A stretch of 64,000 bases of DNA from Petasospora fabianii (taxonomy: Eukaryota > Ascomycota > Saccharomycetes > Phaffomycetales > Wickerhamomycetaceae). Below, in pieces: positions 26,315-35,568 of the stretch. The notes under the pieces are model-generated. The model searched no databases, had not been told where the DNA came from, and was given only the letters and a program-made list of their open reading frames with translations. The stretch is from the NCBI GenBank assembly GCA_022641835.1, contig CP048715.1:1302001-1366000 (forward strand), read 5' to 3'. Both the position numbers and the translations under genes were made by a program. Every line of letters begins with the position of its first letter. The first letter of the stretch is position 1.

Positions 26315-27316
26315 ATGCCAGTTGCTCAGAGACTCTTTAGCACTTCTGCCAGACTTCCGATCCGCCATCTCGTGTCCATCTCGGACCTCTCCACTGCAGA
26401 GTTCGACACGCTCGTCTCTAAGGCTATCAAATTCAAGTCCATTGTCAAGGAGAGTAACCCTTCCGAGATCAGAGAGCACCATGATAAGCTCCTAGGTAAG
26501 ACGGTTGCTCTTGTCTTCTCCAAGAGATCCACCAGAACTAGAATCTCCTCCGAAGGTGCCGCTGCATTCTTAGGTGCTCAGCCAATGTTCCTCGGTAAGG
26601 ATGACATTCAGCTTGGTGTCAATGAGTCTCTCTATGACACTACAAAAGTGATCTCTTCAATGGTTTCCACCATCTTTGCCCGTGTCAACTCTCATACAGA
26701 GATCCAGAACCTTTGTGAGCACTCTGATGTGCCAATCATTAACTCTCTCTGTGATACATATCATCCACTCCAGGCAATCACCGATATCATGACCATCCGT
26801 GAAGCCTTCCCAGATTCTAGAAAGGGTCTTAAGCTCACATGGATCGGTGATGCTAACAACGTCATCAACGATCTCTTCATCGCTTCCCTTAAGGAAGGTA
26901 TTAACGTCTCGATTGCTACACCAAACGGTATTGAAATCAAACCAGAGATCGTTGAAGTTGCCAAATCGGTCTCTAAAGAGACAGGAGCCACATTCGAACT
27001 GACACATGATCCAATTGAGGCTTCAAAAGGTGCAAACATCCTCGTAACAGATACATTTGTGTCTATGGGTGAAGAGGCAGAGACTGAGAAGAAACTTAAA
27101 CAGTTCTCAGGATTCCAAATCTCCAATGATCATGTCAAAGTTGCTGCTCCAAATGCTAAATTTATGCATTGTTTGCCTCGTCATAAGGAAGAAGTCACAG
27201 ATGAAGTGTTCTACTCTCCAAACTCTTTGGTTTTCCCAGAGGCCGAGAATAGACTGTATGCTGCCATCTCTGTCATTGACACTCTTGTCGTCAATAAGGG
27301 TGACTTCTCCAAGTAA
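26315..27316 (+). CDS. ARG3: Ornithine carbamoyltransferase
   Basis: 333 residues from the ATG at 26315. It carries the carbamoyl-phosphate site STRTR (in SKRSTRTRISSEGA), the LGVNESLYDTTKVISSM loop, HPLQAITDIMTI and the ornithine-binding HCLPRHKEEV. It converts ornithine and carbamoyl phosphate to citrulline in arginine synthesis. The N-terminus MPVAQRLFSTSARLPIRHL is Arg/Ser/Thr-rich without acids and looks like a mitochondrial presequence, unlike the cytosolic S. cerevisiae enzyme. A frame extension upstream begins with a TTG and is not used. It is convergent with TRL1 (65 bp apart). Confidence 0.95.
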   Translation: MPVAQRLFSTSARLPIRHLVSISDLSTAEFDTLVSKAIKFKSIVKESNPSEIREHHDKLLGKTVALVFSKRSTRTRISSEGAAAFLGAQPMFLGKDDIQLGVNESLYDTTKVISSMVSTIFARVNSHTEIQNLCEHSDVPIINSLCDTYHPLQAITDIMTIREAFPDSRKGLKLTWIGDANNVINDLFIASLKEGINVSIATPNGIEIKPEIVEVAKSVSKETGATFELTHDPIEASKGANILVTDTFVSMGEEAETEKKLKQFSGFQISNDHVKVAAPNAKFMHCLPRHKEEVTDEVFYSPNSLVFPEAENRLYAAISVIDTLVVNKGDFSK

Positions 27317-27381
27317 CACAGACTACTCTCCACACATATATAACTACATTGTTCATAATTTCACTCCATTAGTTTACTATT

Positions 27382-29826
27382 TCAGTAGTTCACCTCTAAA
27401 ACAGCATGCTCAATTATAACATCTTCAAGCTCCACAATATGCACACCTTTCTTCCCTTCCATTGCCATTTTTGCCAATTGATTAGAATAAAAGGGCTTAA
27501 TAGACTCATCAGCAGTACCAATTGTAATATGAATAAACTCATTACCAATCTCCAACATCAACTCCTTATCAGGATGTAACTTATCAACAAATTTCACATC
27601 CTTCACAACGACACACATGGCCTTTTCATCCCAGACTATAGACTTAAGAGTCAAATCACCATATATGGAGGAGAGAGGTTCCCCTGATGCCTGCTTCATG
27701 GATTCAATTGCCCGATATTTCTCCCAAACCGACTTTTCACGATCAGTACCACGACGTGCCTGATTAATATGGCATGTTGTCACGTGGAATTCATCTTGGA
27801 TCCGATTGACCAACTGAAGGTGTTGAAGAATCGATGGGGTGTCCTGAAGCCTCTCAGTGATGAGGGCAAGAATTTGGGAGTGTGGGACTTTTAGGGAATA
27901 GTAGACTGGGGACCGAGTCTTTTCCTCTGGTTTCCGTTGTTCCTTTTGCTTGTTACCTTTGTTCTTGTTCTTACCACCAAACGTCTTGGTGAAAGTTGGT
28001 TTGAATGCAAGAGCTTTTTCGAAGCTTGATTCAAGGGAAGATTCAGATGGAATGGACTTGACCAAGAGTGGGTACTTTTCATGTAAAGATGTGAGAACTT
28101 TCTTAGCATTATCTAGCGAAGAGTTCTCTTTGCCAACTTGTAAGTCAATTATGAGGTCAAACTGAGCATCTGGATCCTTAGATGGCGTACATGGCTGGAA
28201 TCTTCCAATGAACCCCTTCATGATCTTTTCAACAATCTCTGGATCATCACTGGCAGCCTTGATTGATTGATGATTATCACCACGTTTGAAGACACGATCC
28301 CTAGTGACTTCCCAAAGTTCATCTGATGTGGTATCATCACCAACAAAGTTCAAACATACAAACTGAAGATTGTTGTTGTAGGCAATGTAATCCTCCTTTA
28401 ACCTCCTGACAGTGTCAATGATCTGTTGACGTTCACGGAACTGATGGTTGTTTCGATCGAGGAACACAGCCTTCTTTCCTTCTTTCAAATGTGTTAATCC
28501 ACGCTTAACAAACTCAGTAGGACCATTCTTACCATTTGGGATATCATCATTAATAACCAAGGACCACTCATCAGGGAAACATTCGGTAATGGTCATCGCG
28601 GTGGTGGTCTTACCACACCCAATAGTGGCAATTGGCACAATAACAAACTTTGTATCCTCATTGATTGTGAGTTTCTCCATGGAAGTGTTCAACTCCTCCA
28701 GCTCTTGAATCTTCTCATGACTCAAGATCTCAGAACCAGACATACCATAATCTTGCAAGAACTTTTTTCTTAATGAAATGATACCAAATCCTTTCAAGAA
28801 CTCTTCACGTAACGACTTATCAGAATCAAGTAAGGGGATTACAAAGTCAAGATACTTGTTCGTGATGTATCTATGCTTCGAAATCCTGATATCAGCCCTG
28901 TTCCGTGTGTTGATGTATTCACGTGTGACTTCTCTCCATTGTCTGTACATGAGATAAGGTTCTTCAAACTTGAATTTGAAGAAGAGATCATTGTTGTTCT
29001 CATTGGTCATATGTGTACGGATCACAAACCCTTCAGATTCACGGCCATTGTAAGAGCCGGTCTTAGCGCACTCTTCCAAGAAGGTCTTAAGGTCAGGTAT
29101 GTTGGACTTTTGTAAGTATTCTGTTGGCTTGAATCCGTATTTGAGAGCAAAGGCTTCAACTTCCTCCATTGGACGAGTCTCAAAGATTGGTTGATTCGTA
29201 TTGAGTCCATGAAGATAAAGTCCTGATCTGTCCTTTGAATACTCCACAACATGCTCCTCAAAGGAATCATCACATAGCTCAGCAACTGCAGTGCATTTCA
29301 TCTCCCATAACATCTTTGCAAACTCCTCAACAGTGATACCTTTCTCCTTCAACTGTCTAGTCAATGCTTCTTCTCCAGCAACAGCATGGCTTCTTGAACC
29401 ATCCTCTCTCTTTCCGTACGAATGCTTCGAGCAAACCAAGATGGTACCATCTTTCAATCCAGAGAAGAAAATGATACAACCATTCTCCTTAGCAGTGACA
29501 ACATAGGGTCCCTTAGTGTTCTTCTCAAGCCAATTCCATTGTGTATTCCTCACTTCATCAACGTTGAAAAACTTGTCATATCCACGCACCACAATCTCAT
29601 TATCTAATGTAAACAGACCACGAGCATGGGAGGGGAGCTGGACCTTGTGTGGCTTACCGTAGTCCCATTCGTTGAACTTCCACGAGACTAATGTCTTGAG
29701 AGTACCAGAGTGTGTTCTGAGTGGGAAGGTGTTCTTGAAAGCACGACCACGGGGCTTGAGATTCGTGTGCTCTTCTAATTTCGGGATCAGCTCAGCAGTG
29801 GTGGTCGGTTGCCATTCGAATGACAT
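27382..29826 (-). CDS. TRL1: tRNA ligase
   Basis: 814 residues from the ATG at 29826 (MSFEWQ). Three catalytic parts are in order: an N-terminal adenylyltransferase/ligase with nucleophile Lys113 in TAKENGCII; a polynucleotide kinase with P-loop ATIGCGKTT (about 400); and a C-terminal cyclic phosphodiesterase with the paired His motifs FHVTTCH and FIHITIG. Trl1 joins tRNA exons after intron removal and HAC1 mRNA in the unfolded protein response. Length agrees with the yeast enzyme (about 827). It is divergent from DLD1. Confidence 0.95.
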   Translation of the reverse strand: MSFEWQPTTTAELIPKLEEHTNLKPRGRAFKNTFPLRTHSGTLKTLVSWKFNEWDYGKPHKVQLPSHARGLFTLDNEIVVRGYDKFFNVDEVRNTQWNWLEKNTKGPYVVTAKENGCIIFFSGLKDGTILVCSKHSYGKREDGSRSHAVAGEEALTRQLKEKGITVEEFAKMLWEMKCTAVAELCDDSFEEHVVEYSKDRSGLYLHGLNTNQPIFETRPMEEVEAFALKYGFKPTEYLQKSNIPDLKTFLEECAKTGSYNGRESEGFVIRTHMTNENNNDLFFKFKFEEPYLMYRQWREVTREYINTRNRADIRISKHRYITNKYLDFVIPLLDSDKSLREEFLKGFGIISLRKKFLQDYGMSGSEILSHEKIQELEELNTSMEKLTINEDTKFVIVPIATIGCGKTTTAMTITECFPDEWSLVINDDIPNGKNGPTEFVKRGLTHLKEGKKAVFLDRNNHQFRERQQIIDTVRRLKEDYIAYNNNLQFVCLNFVGDDTTSDELWEVTRDRVFKRGDNHQSIKAASDDPEIVEKIMKGFIGRFQPCTPSKDPDAQFDLIIDLQVGKENSSLDNAKKVLTSLHEKYPLLVKSIPSESSLESSFEKALAFKPTFTKTFGGKNKNKGNKQKEQRKPEEKTRSPVYYSLKVPHSQILALITERLQDTPSILQHLQLVNRIQDEFHVTTCHINQARRGTDREKSVWEKYRAIESMKQASGEPLSSIYGDLTLKSIVWDEKAMCVVVKDVKFVDKLHPDKELMLEIGNEFIHITIGTADESIKPFYSNQLAKMAMEGKKGVHIVELEDVIIEHAVLEVNY

Positions 29827-30290
29827 CTTGGGGGATGCTGGAACCAAAGAAGACGTTCAATGAGAAGCTTATGGAGAGATGAGTCTGGGAGAGATGAGAT
29901 CATAATGTTTGGGGGTTGGAAAAATAAAACGTGTTCGCGGGTATCACGTGACCATTAGTAGTTAGGGACACACAAAGGCAAACTTGTGTCTCTTCTCTCT
30001 CGTGGGGTAAAGACTCTAGTTGTGTGGGACTGTATCCAGGATATTGAGCAACATTTGCTGAATAAGGTTCACCAGTAGGGCTAGATTCTCTTGTTGTGAT
30101 GGAGTGTGTATACAGTATGTGGCTATGACACCGCCTCAACTGCCTAAATGGGAAATGGCGGAGAAGCTCCGATCCGCCTACGAAAACTGTGGCTCATCAT
30201 TCGAATGAGTGACAAATGAAACCATTATAGGTTCTTTTTGTCTCTTCTACATACTTTCCATGGGTGATAACAACTGAAGATCGAACACAC
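29827..30290. other. Divergent promoter of TRL1 and DLD1, with uORF
   Basis: 464 bp. A tiny upstream reading frame ATG GGT GAT AAC AAC TGA lies at 30260-30277, just ahead of the DLD1 start. A CACGTG E-box sits in tatCACGTGac (about 29944-29949). No other gene is seen. Confidence 0.55.
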
Positions 30291-32009
30291 ATGTTTGTCA
30301 CACGAGGCGTTTGCCTGAGACAGGCTGCTCGTTCGGTCCGTAAGACCATCCATGTGAACTCGGGTGCCTCCAGGTCTCTGTCTACCTCGACGAATAATGT
30401 CGGATCACCCGCTTCTTTTGTGAAGTCCGTTGCCTTCTTCGCCACTGGTGTTGTGGCTACTGCCTTATATTTCAAGATCCAGAGCCCTCCAGAGAAAAAA
30501 AAGTCTGGCACAGGCGTAACATCTTTCGAATCAAAGCCATCCGTCACTACTCTCGATACATTGGCACCAATCGAGTATGCATCCCCAGAGGACTTCCAAA
30601 AGGCTGTTGATGAAATCACAACCATCCTCGGCTCTAATAACGTGAGTTACGCCGAATCAGAGATTGATAATCACTCGGACTCGTACTATCAAACCCATCA
30701 CCCAAAACCGGGTCAAAAGCCAAAGCTCATTGTTTATCCAGCTAACACCGAAGAAGTGTCTGCTGTTATGAAAGTTGCACACAAGTACAAAGTCCCAATC
30801 GTCCCATTCACAGGAGGTACATCTCTTGAAGGTCAATTCTTTGCCACAAGAGCAGGTATCACAGTTGATCTTGGTCGTTTGGATCAGATTGTTCAGTTCA
30901 ATGCTAAGGATCTCGATATCACCGTGCAGCCAGCTGTTGGTTGGCAAGATCTTAACGAATACTTGTCGCCTCATGGATTGATGTTTGGCCCAGATCCAGG
31001 TCCAGGTGCTTGTATCGGTGGTATGGTTGGTACTTCATGTTCTGGTACCAATGCTGCTAGATACGGTACAATGAAGGAGAATGTACTTGCCTTAACTGTT
31101 GTGCTAGCTGATGGTACCATCATTAAGACTAAGAAGAGACCAAGAAAGAGTGCTGCTGGTTATAACTTGACTGGTTTATTTGTTGGATCTGAAGGTACAC
31201 TCGGTATTGTTACAGAGGCTACACTTAAGCTTCATGTCAAACCAGAGGACGAAACCGTTGCTGTTATTTCCTTTGATGAGATCCAGCATGCAACCGATGC
31301 CGTTTCCGATATTGTATCTAAGGGTATCCAAGTCAATGCTGTGGAACTTTTAGATACAAACATGATGAAGTGTATCAATTATGTTGAATCCACTTCCAAG
31401 AAATGGCTAGAGAAACCAACCTTGTTGATCAAGATTGGTGGCTCCAAGTCCATCATTAAGGAACTTGTCTCTTCCATTGAGAACATCTCTGAAAGAAACA
31501 AAAGTGTCCAATTCCAGTTTGCCACCACTGAAGATGAGAAGACAGAGCTTTGGTCAGCTAGACGTATGGGTCTCTGGTCTACCATTGATTGGGGGAAAAA
31601 GACCATTGCTGATGATGTTAAGATCTACATTACCGATGTCGCTGTTCCAATCTCTCGTCTCTCCGGTGTCATCTCTGAAACAACTAAGGAATTGGAAGCT
31701 GCAGGTTACCAGTTTACCATTCTTGGTCATGTTGGTGATGGTAACTTCCATGCTTTGATCTTGCATAAGGACGAACAGGAGTCAGAGGTTAAGGCTCTTG
31801 TTGAGAAGATGGTTCAGCTTGCATTGGAAAACGATGGTACATGTACTGGTGAGCATGGCGTCGGTGTTGGTAAGAGAGAGTATTTGATTGCTGAGCTTGG
31901 TGAGCCAGCTGTTGATTTGATGAGACAGTTGAAGATCTCCCTGGACCCTCATAGATTGTTGAATGCTGATAAGATCTTCAAGATCGATCCAACTGATCAC
32001 GAGCATTGA
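30291..32009 (+). CDS. DLD1: D-lactate dehydrogenase (cytochrome), mitochondrial
   Basis: 572 residues from the ATG at 30291. A basic, Ser-rich presequence (MFVTRGVCLRQAARSVRKTI) is followed by one hydrophobic segment (FVKSVAFFATGVVATALYF), the bipartite sorting signal that leaves Dld1 facing the intermembrane space. The FAD-binding domain shows VPIVPFTGGTSLEGQF and PGPGACIGGMVGTSCSGTNA. The C-terminal FAD-oxidase domain has GHVGDGNFHALIL and EHGVGVGKREYL. It oxidises D-lactate to pyruvate with cytochrome c as acceptor. A CTG codon at 31941 stands where the family has Leu (SLDPHRLLN), so CTG is read as Leu here. A short uORF precedes it. Confidence 0.94.
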   Translation: MFVTRGVCLRQAARSVRKTIHVNSGASRSLSTSTNNVGSPASFVKSVAFFATGVVATALYFKIQSPPEKKKSGTGVTSFESKPSVTTLDTLAPIEYASPEDFQKAVDEITTILGSNNVSYAESEIDNHSDSYYQTHHPKPGQKPKLIVYPANTEEVSAVMKVAHKYKVPIVPFTGGTSLEGQFFATRAGITVDLGRLDQIVQFNAKDLDITVQPAVGWQDLNEYLSPHGLMFGPDPGPGACIGGMVGTSCSGTNAARYGTMKENVLALTVVLADGTIIKTKKRPRKSAAGYNLTGLFVGSEGTLGIVTEATLKLHVKPEDETVAVISFDEIQHATDAVSDIVSKGIQVNAVELLDTNMMKCINYVESTSKKWLEKPTLLIKIGGSKSIIKELVSSIENISERNKSVQFQFATTEDEKTELWSARRMGLWSTIDWGKKTIADDVKIYITDVAVPISRLSGVISETTKELEAAGYQFTILGHVGDGNFHALILHKDEQESEVKALVEKMVQLALENDGTCTGEHGVGVGKREYLIAELGEPAVDLMRQLKISLDPHRLLNADKIFKIDPTDHEH

Positions 32010-32080
32010 TTGGAACTCCAAAGTAATGATATATAGATAAAAACTACATCTCTTTCAATATCAAATTCATCAAAAATTAG

Positions 32081-33135
32081 TCATAATTCCGAACCAAGGT
32101 CTTCGAGTCTCTTCTTTAGATCTTCCATCTGTTCTTGGTACCTCAACTTCTTCTTCTGCAACCTCTCCAGGGCATTTTTGCTTCCCTCACCAGTGGTTTT
32201 CAATGCTAGCAGCATATCATCAATTTGCTTTCTCTGTGTTTGAAAGGTATCGCCTTGAAACAAAGTTAACTTCCGCATGTGCCTCTTTGCTGTAGACTTT
32301 GAAGCACCATTGGTTCCCAACTCTCCTTGTTTCACTTTCGTCGCAGTCCAATCATCCATCTCCTCATCCTCAGAGATCTCGAGGTCATAGATTGCTTCTT
32401 TGATTTCCATATCATGCATCTTCTTTTGTAAAGTAGCTTCACGATCAGATAATGGGAGTCTTCCATCATCGAGTTCAGTATAGGTCTCTTCGTTCATCTC
32501 TGTGTCTTCATCAACAGGGGATATGGGCTCATCATTGGGAGAAAGAACAGAGATGTATTCCTTGGTGTCAAATGTCACTTGCTTATGTGGTATTTCATCA
32601 TCATTGAGGGAAATGAAGTCCTGTTCCGGTGATGGAGACTGGGACTTTTTATCGAGTTCAACAACCACAGGTTCGTCTTCTATTGGATCAGGTTTCTTGA
32701 ATTGTGCAGCACTAGTTTTCTTAAGATCTTCAAATGTGTTTCCAACAGAACCAAAGTTGGATTCAGGATCATCGAGGTTGTGGAATAATGGGATACTGAG
32801 GCCTTTCTTCTTCCGTTGAATGGGTGTCTTCTTGATAGTAATTGAATCGATATCGTCATCGTCTTGTTCCTGTGATAATGTTAGTATCTAGATAATACTG
32901 TCACTTAAAGTTCAAACTTACTTCGTCATCTTCAAACTTAGATCGTAGCTTTATCTTGTTTTTCTTTATCTTGGAGGTCTTACCTGTGGATTTGTCGTTA
33001 GTTATCTATCACATTACAGTACATGTTGATGAACGCACTTTTTACCACTTGTGCTGGGCTCAAAGCATCAGCTATCTCTTCATCGTCTTCGTCCTGGTGT
33101 CGTATCACAAAGCTCTTTGGCTTCCTGGAACTCAT
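32081..33135 (-). CDS. NTR2: Spliceosome disassembly factor Ntr2 homologue (two introns)
   Basis: Joined exons 33135-33039, 32983-32922 and 32869-32081 give 315 residues. The start MSSRKPKSFVIRHQDEDDEE, the basic KIKLRSKFEDDEEQ, and the DDWTATKVKQGELG block (like the DWExxQIxRG signature of GCFC/Ntr2 proteins) point to Ntr2. It joins Ntr1 and the helicase Prp43 in releasing the intron lariat. The C-terminus (about 240-315) is a predicted coiled coil. Intron 1 starts GTGCGT; intron 2 starts GTAAGT. Both keep frame and remove in-frame stops. The family call is from motif resemblance; the exon structure is firmer. Confidence 0.72.
32870..32921 (-). other. NTR2 intron 2 (52 nt)
   Basis: GTAAGT at the 5' end, TACTAAC branch point, CACAG at the 3' end. 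Only about 10 nt separate the branch A from the AG. Confidence 0.85.
32984..33038 (-). other. NTR2 intron 1 (55 nt), GTGCGT donor
   Basis: GTGCGT donor, AACTAAC branch point, CACAG acceptor. The donor is the only GT that restores frame with the next exon (exon 1 is 97 nt, exon 2 is 62 nt). Confidence 0.75.
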
Positions 33136-33352
33136 TGTCAGTTCTTTATCCCGTAATTCTCAAAGAGATAAACAAAAGAGATAACCGAATAAGAAATACT
33201 ACTGCTTAAGAGAAATCGCTAATGAAAACATCCTAACACCACACACCTCATCGCTGTTAAAAAAAAAAACTCCAAAGCATCAACTTTGATCAAACAACTC
33301 TGTCTTAAATACTTCAGACTTAGAGTCTAAAGAAGACTACCCACACGTTACA

Positions 33353-34252
33353 ATGGCCGATACACACAATGCAGCTAAGCAGCTGCATCAAAGGATGGTC
33401 CAGGAGGCCGAGGGCACGATCTTTACCCCAGACCAGCTTATGTCTTATACAGGTGTCGATACACTTGGTGAAATGATGGTCATTGCACAAGTTCTTTTGG
33501 ATCAAAAGTTAGTGATATTGATTAGGCAAGGATCTGAATTGAGATTCCAGGCAGTGGCCACTCAGGAGGCTATAAAGCAGGCTAATATGACACCTGATGA
33601 AGCTTTGGTCTACTCATACATTACAGCATCTGGTAGAGAAGGTATCTGGACCAAGACTATCAAGGCACGTACTAATATGCATCAACACGTTGTGTTAAGA
33701 TGTTTGAAGTCGTTAGAGAGTCAGAGATATATCAAGAGTGTTAAATCGGTAAAGTTCCCAACAAGAAAGATTTACATGCTTTATAATTTGACGCCCTCGA
33801 TTGAAGTTACTGGTGGTCCATGGTTTACCGATGGTGAACTTGATTCCGAGTTTGTCGAATCACTACTCGCTATTATTTGGAGATTTGTTGCCTCAAAGAC
33901 CTTCCCAGATGTCTTCTCGAACGATCTTGACCTCAAGAACATGGCTCTGTACAACCCAGGGTATAAAAACTACACAACGGTGGAAGAGATTCTTGCATTC
34001 ATCATCAAATCAGAAGTTACAACTGAAGAGCTCATTGAGAACGATATTCGCTCATTATGTCAAGTGTTGGTGTATGATGACAAAATGGAGAAAGTGGAAC
34101 TTGATTGTTACAGAGCTACATTCCAAAGCGTCGTAGATATGAAAGAGGAGAGCATTGATGAATCTTTCTCCATCTTTGACGCTTCAAGTTACTTGGCCGC
34201 CGCTAATGAAGGGGACGAGAATCTTATCTACTTTGACGAATATCAGGTGTAA
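33353..34252 (+). CDS. RPC34: RNA polymerase III subunit C34 (RPC6)
   Basis: 299 residues with the tandem winged-helix layout of Rpc34. Recognisable segments are FTPDQLMSYTGVDTLGEMMV, ASGREGIWTKTIKARTNMHQ, LKSLESQRYIKSVKSVKFPT with RKIYMLYNL, and the GGPWFTDGELDSEFVESLLA block that is invariant in the family. Rpc34 contacts TFIIIB (Brf1) in recruitment of Pol III and helps open the promoter. It is divergent from NTR2, about 220 bp apart. Confidence 0.95.
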   Translation: MADTHNAAKQLHQRMVQEAEGTIFTPDQLMSYTGVDTLGEMMVIAQVLLDQKLVILIRQGSELRFQAVATQEAIKQANMTPDEALVYSYITASGREGIWTKTIKARTNMHQHVVLRCLKSLESQRYIKSVKSVKFPTRKIYMLYNLTPSIEVTGGPWFTDGELDSEFVESLLAIIWRFVASKTFPDVFSNDLDLKNMALYNPGYKNYTTVEEILAFIIKSEVTTEELIENDIRSLCQVLVYDDKMEKVELDCYRATFQSVVDMKEESIDESFSIFDASSYLAAANEGDENLIYFDEYQV

Positions 34253-34336
34253 ACTTACATACATCTTAATTTAATGACAGCATCTTTATATCAAACCATA
34301 ATAAGGGAAATACAAAACAACAGAGACCAGCTCAGC

Positions 34337-34945
34337 TTACAACTTCAAGTCGGAGATACCCTTCCATCTGTTTTCAGCAGTCTCCCAGTTAAGGACATTG
34401 AAGATCTTCTTAGCATACTCAGCCTTGTTGTTATAATACTGGATGTAGTATGCGTGTTCCCAGAAGTCAATTCCAATCAATGGTGTGTATTTAGCAGGAA
34501 CAGGATCCTGGTTTGGAGAGGCAAATAGCTCAAGAAGACCATTGTCATTGTTCTTAACGAGCCAACCCCATCCAGAACCTTGAATACCTAGAAGCAAGGC
34601 ATGGAACTTCTCTTCAAACTTATCAAAGGAACCAAACTGCTTATTGATGGCCTCTTTCAACTCAGCACCACCCTTTTGAGCATCAGATCCATGAGGTGCC
34701 AAGTTCCCCCAGAACAAAGTGTGGTTGATATGTCCACCACCATTGAATCTGATGGCCTGCTGAAGGTCAATCTGGGTCTTGACATCATTCTTAGCAATGG
34801 CCTGAGAAATCTTGTCATAGGCAGCATTAAGGTTGTTTACATAGGTTTGATGGTGCTTGGTGTAGTGGAGCTCTGTAATCTTAGCAGCGATGTATGGCTC
34901 AAGGGCATCGTAGCTGTATGGCAATGGGTGGAGTTTGAAGGACAT
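34337..34945 (-). CDS. Manganese superoxide dismutase, apparently cytosolic
   Basis: 202 residues from the ATG at 34945. Fe/Mn-SOD motifs are complete: the metal ligand region LHYTKHHQTYVNNLN, GGGHINHTLFWGNLAP, GSGWGWLV and the signature DFWEHAYYIQY. Glycine/glutamine context (GIQGSGWGW with FNGGGHINH) suits the manganese type. The chain starts MSFKLHPLPYSYDALEP, directly at the mature enzyme, so no mitochondrial presequence is present. An in-frame extension to 35032 begins with TTG and includes the TATA box, so it is not translated. It resembles Candida Sod3 rather than mitochondrial Sod2. It is convergent with RPC34. Confidence 0.92.
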   Translation of the reverse strand: MSFKLHPLPYSYDALEPYIAAKITELHYTKHHQTYVNNLNAAYDKISQAIAKNDVKTQIDLQQAIRFNGGGHINHTLFWGNLAPHGSDAQKGGAELKEAINKQFGSFDKFEEKFHALLLGIQGSGWGWLVKNNDNGLLELFASPNQDPVPAKYTPLIGIDFWEHAYYIQYYNNKAEYAKKIFNVLNWETAENRWKGISDLKL

Positions 34946-35568
34946 TTTGGCGTTGCTATGTAGCCAATCATGGACTAACGAAAGTAAACAGGAGAAGTCT
35001 ACGAGCCTTTTTATACCCTGGGAGTGGAGCAAGCCCGGAAGGTTGAAATTACTAAGGATGATCGCTTAAGGACATGCATGGTTGGTAGGTAAGCGGTATC
35101 AATGAAAAGCCACAGCCATTCAAAAAGGGCCAGGATTCCCCTGAAACTGGTAGATGAGTAAGTCAAATATAAATGGATATCACTTAACAAGAGTTATAAC
35201 TTTAATTCTCCTTCAATTGACACGGCAATCCTGAGGTTCTTGAGTAACATTATAGACGTGTCCGAACCCCACAACTCCCAAGGTGCTGAGTGTAAGATTC
35301 TAAGCTAAATGGATCAATTTGGCAGATGAGCAATTAATTCAGTCTCACATGGGCTATTCGATATACAAAGTAACATAAGGTACAGGTACTATCAACCAAT
35401 GGGATGTCATTTGATGGTGCCCCTGTGCAAATTGAGCAAATTTATAATGGCTGATGACGAATTGTTGATGCGCACATAGTTCTAAGCCATAAAAATGAGG
35501 GTACGAGCAGTTCATAGCACAGTGTAAGGGGTATACGAATGAAGGAATAAGAAATCATGTATGCTGGG
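34946..35568. other. SOD promoter and EFM2 3' flank
   Basis: A TATA box is read on the minus strand as GGTATAAAAAGG (35021-35010), 65-75 bp before the SOD ATG. The remaining 500 bp show no gene and no obvious repeat. Confidence 0.6.

Noticed and set aside
31941-31943. Possibility that CTG codes for Ser in this yeast.
   Set aside because: The CTG in DLD1 stands at a Leu conserved in the FAD-oxidase family, and nothing else suggests reassignment. One codon is limited evidence.
34946-35032. A 29-residue N-terminal extension of the superoxide dismutase as a mitochondrial presequence.
   Set aside because: It starts with TTG and covers the TATA box of the gene.
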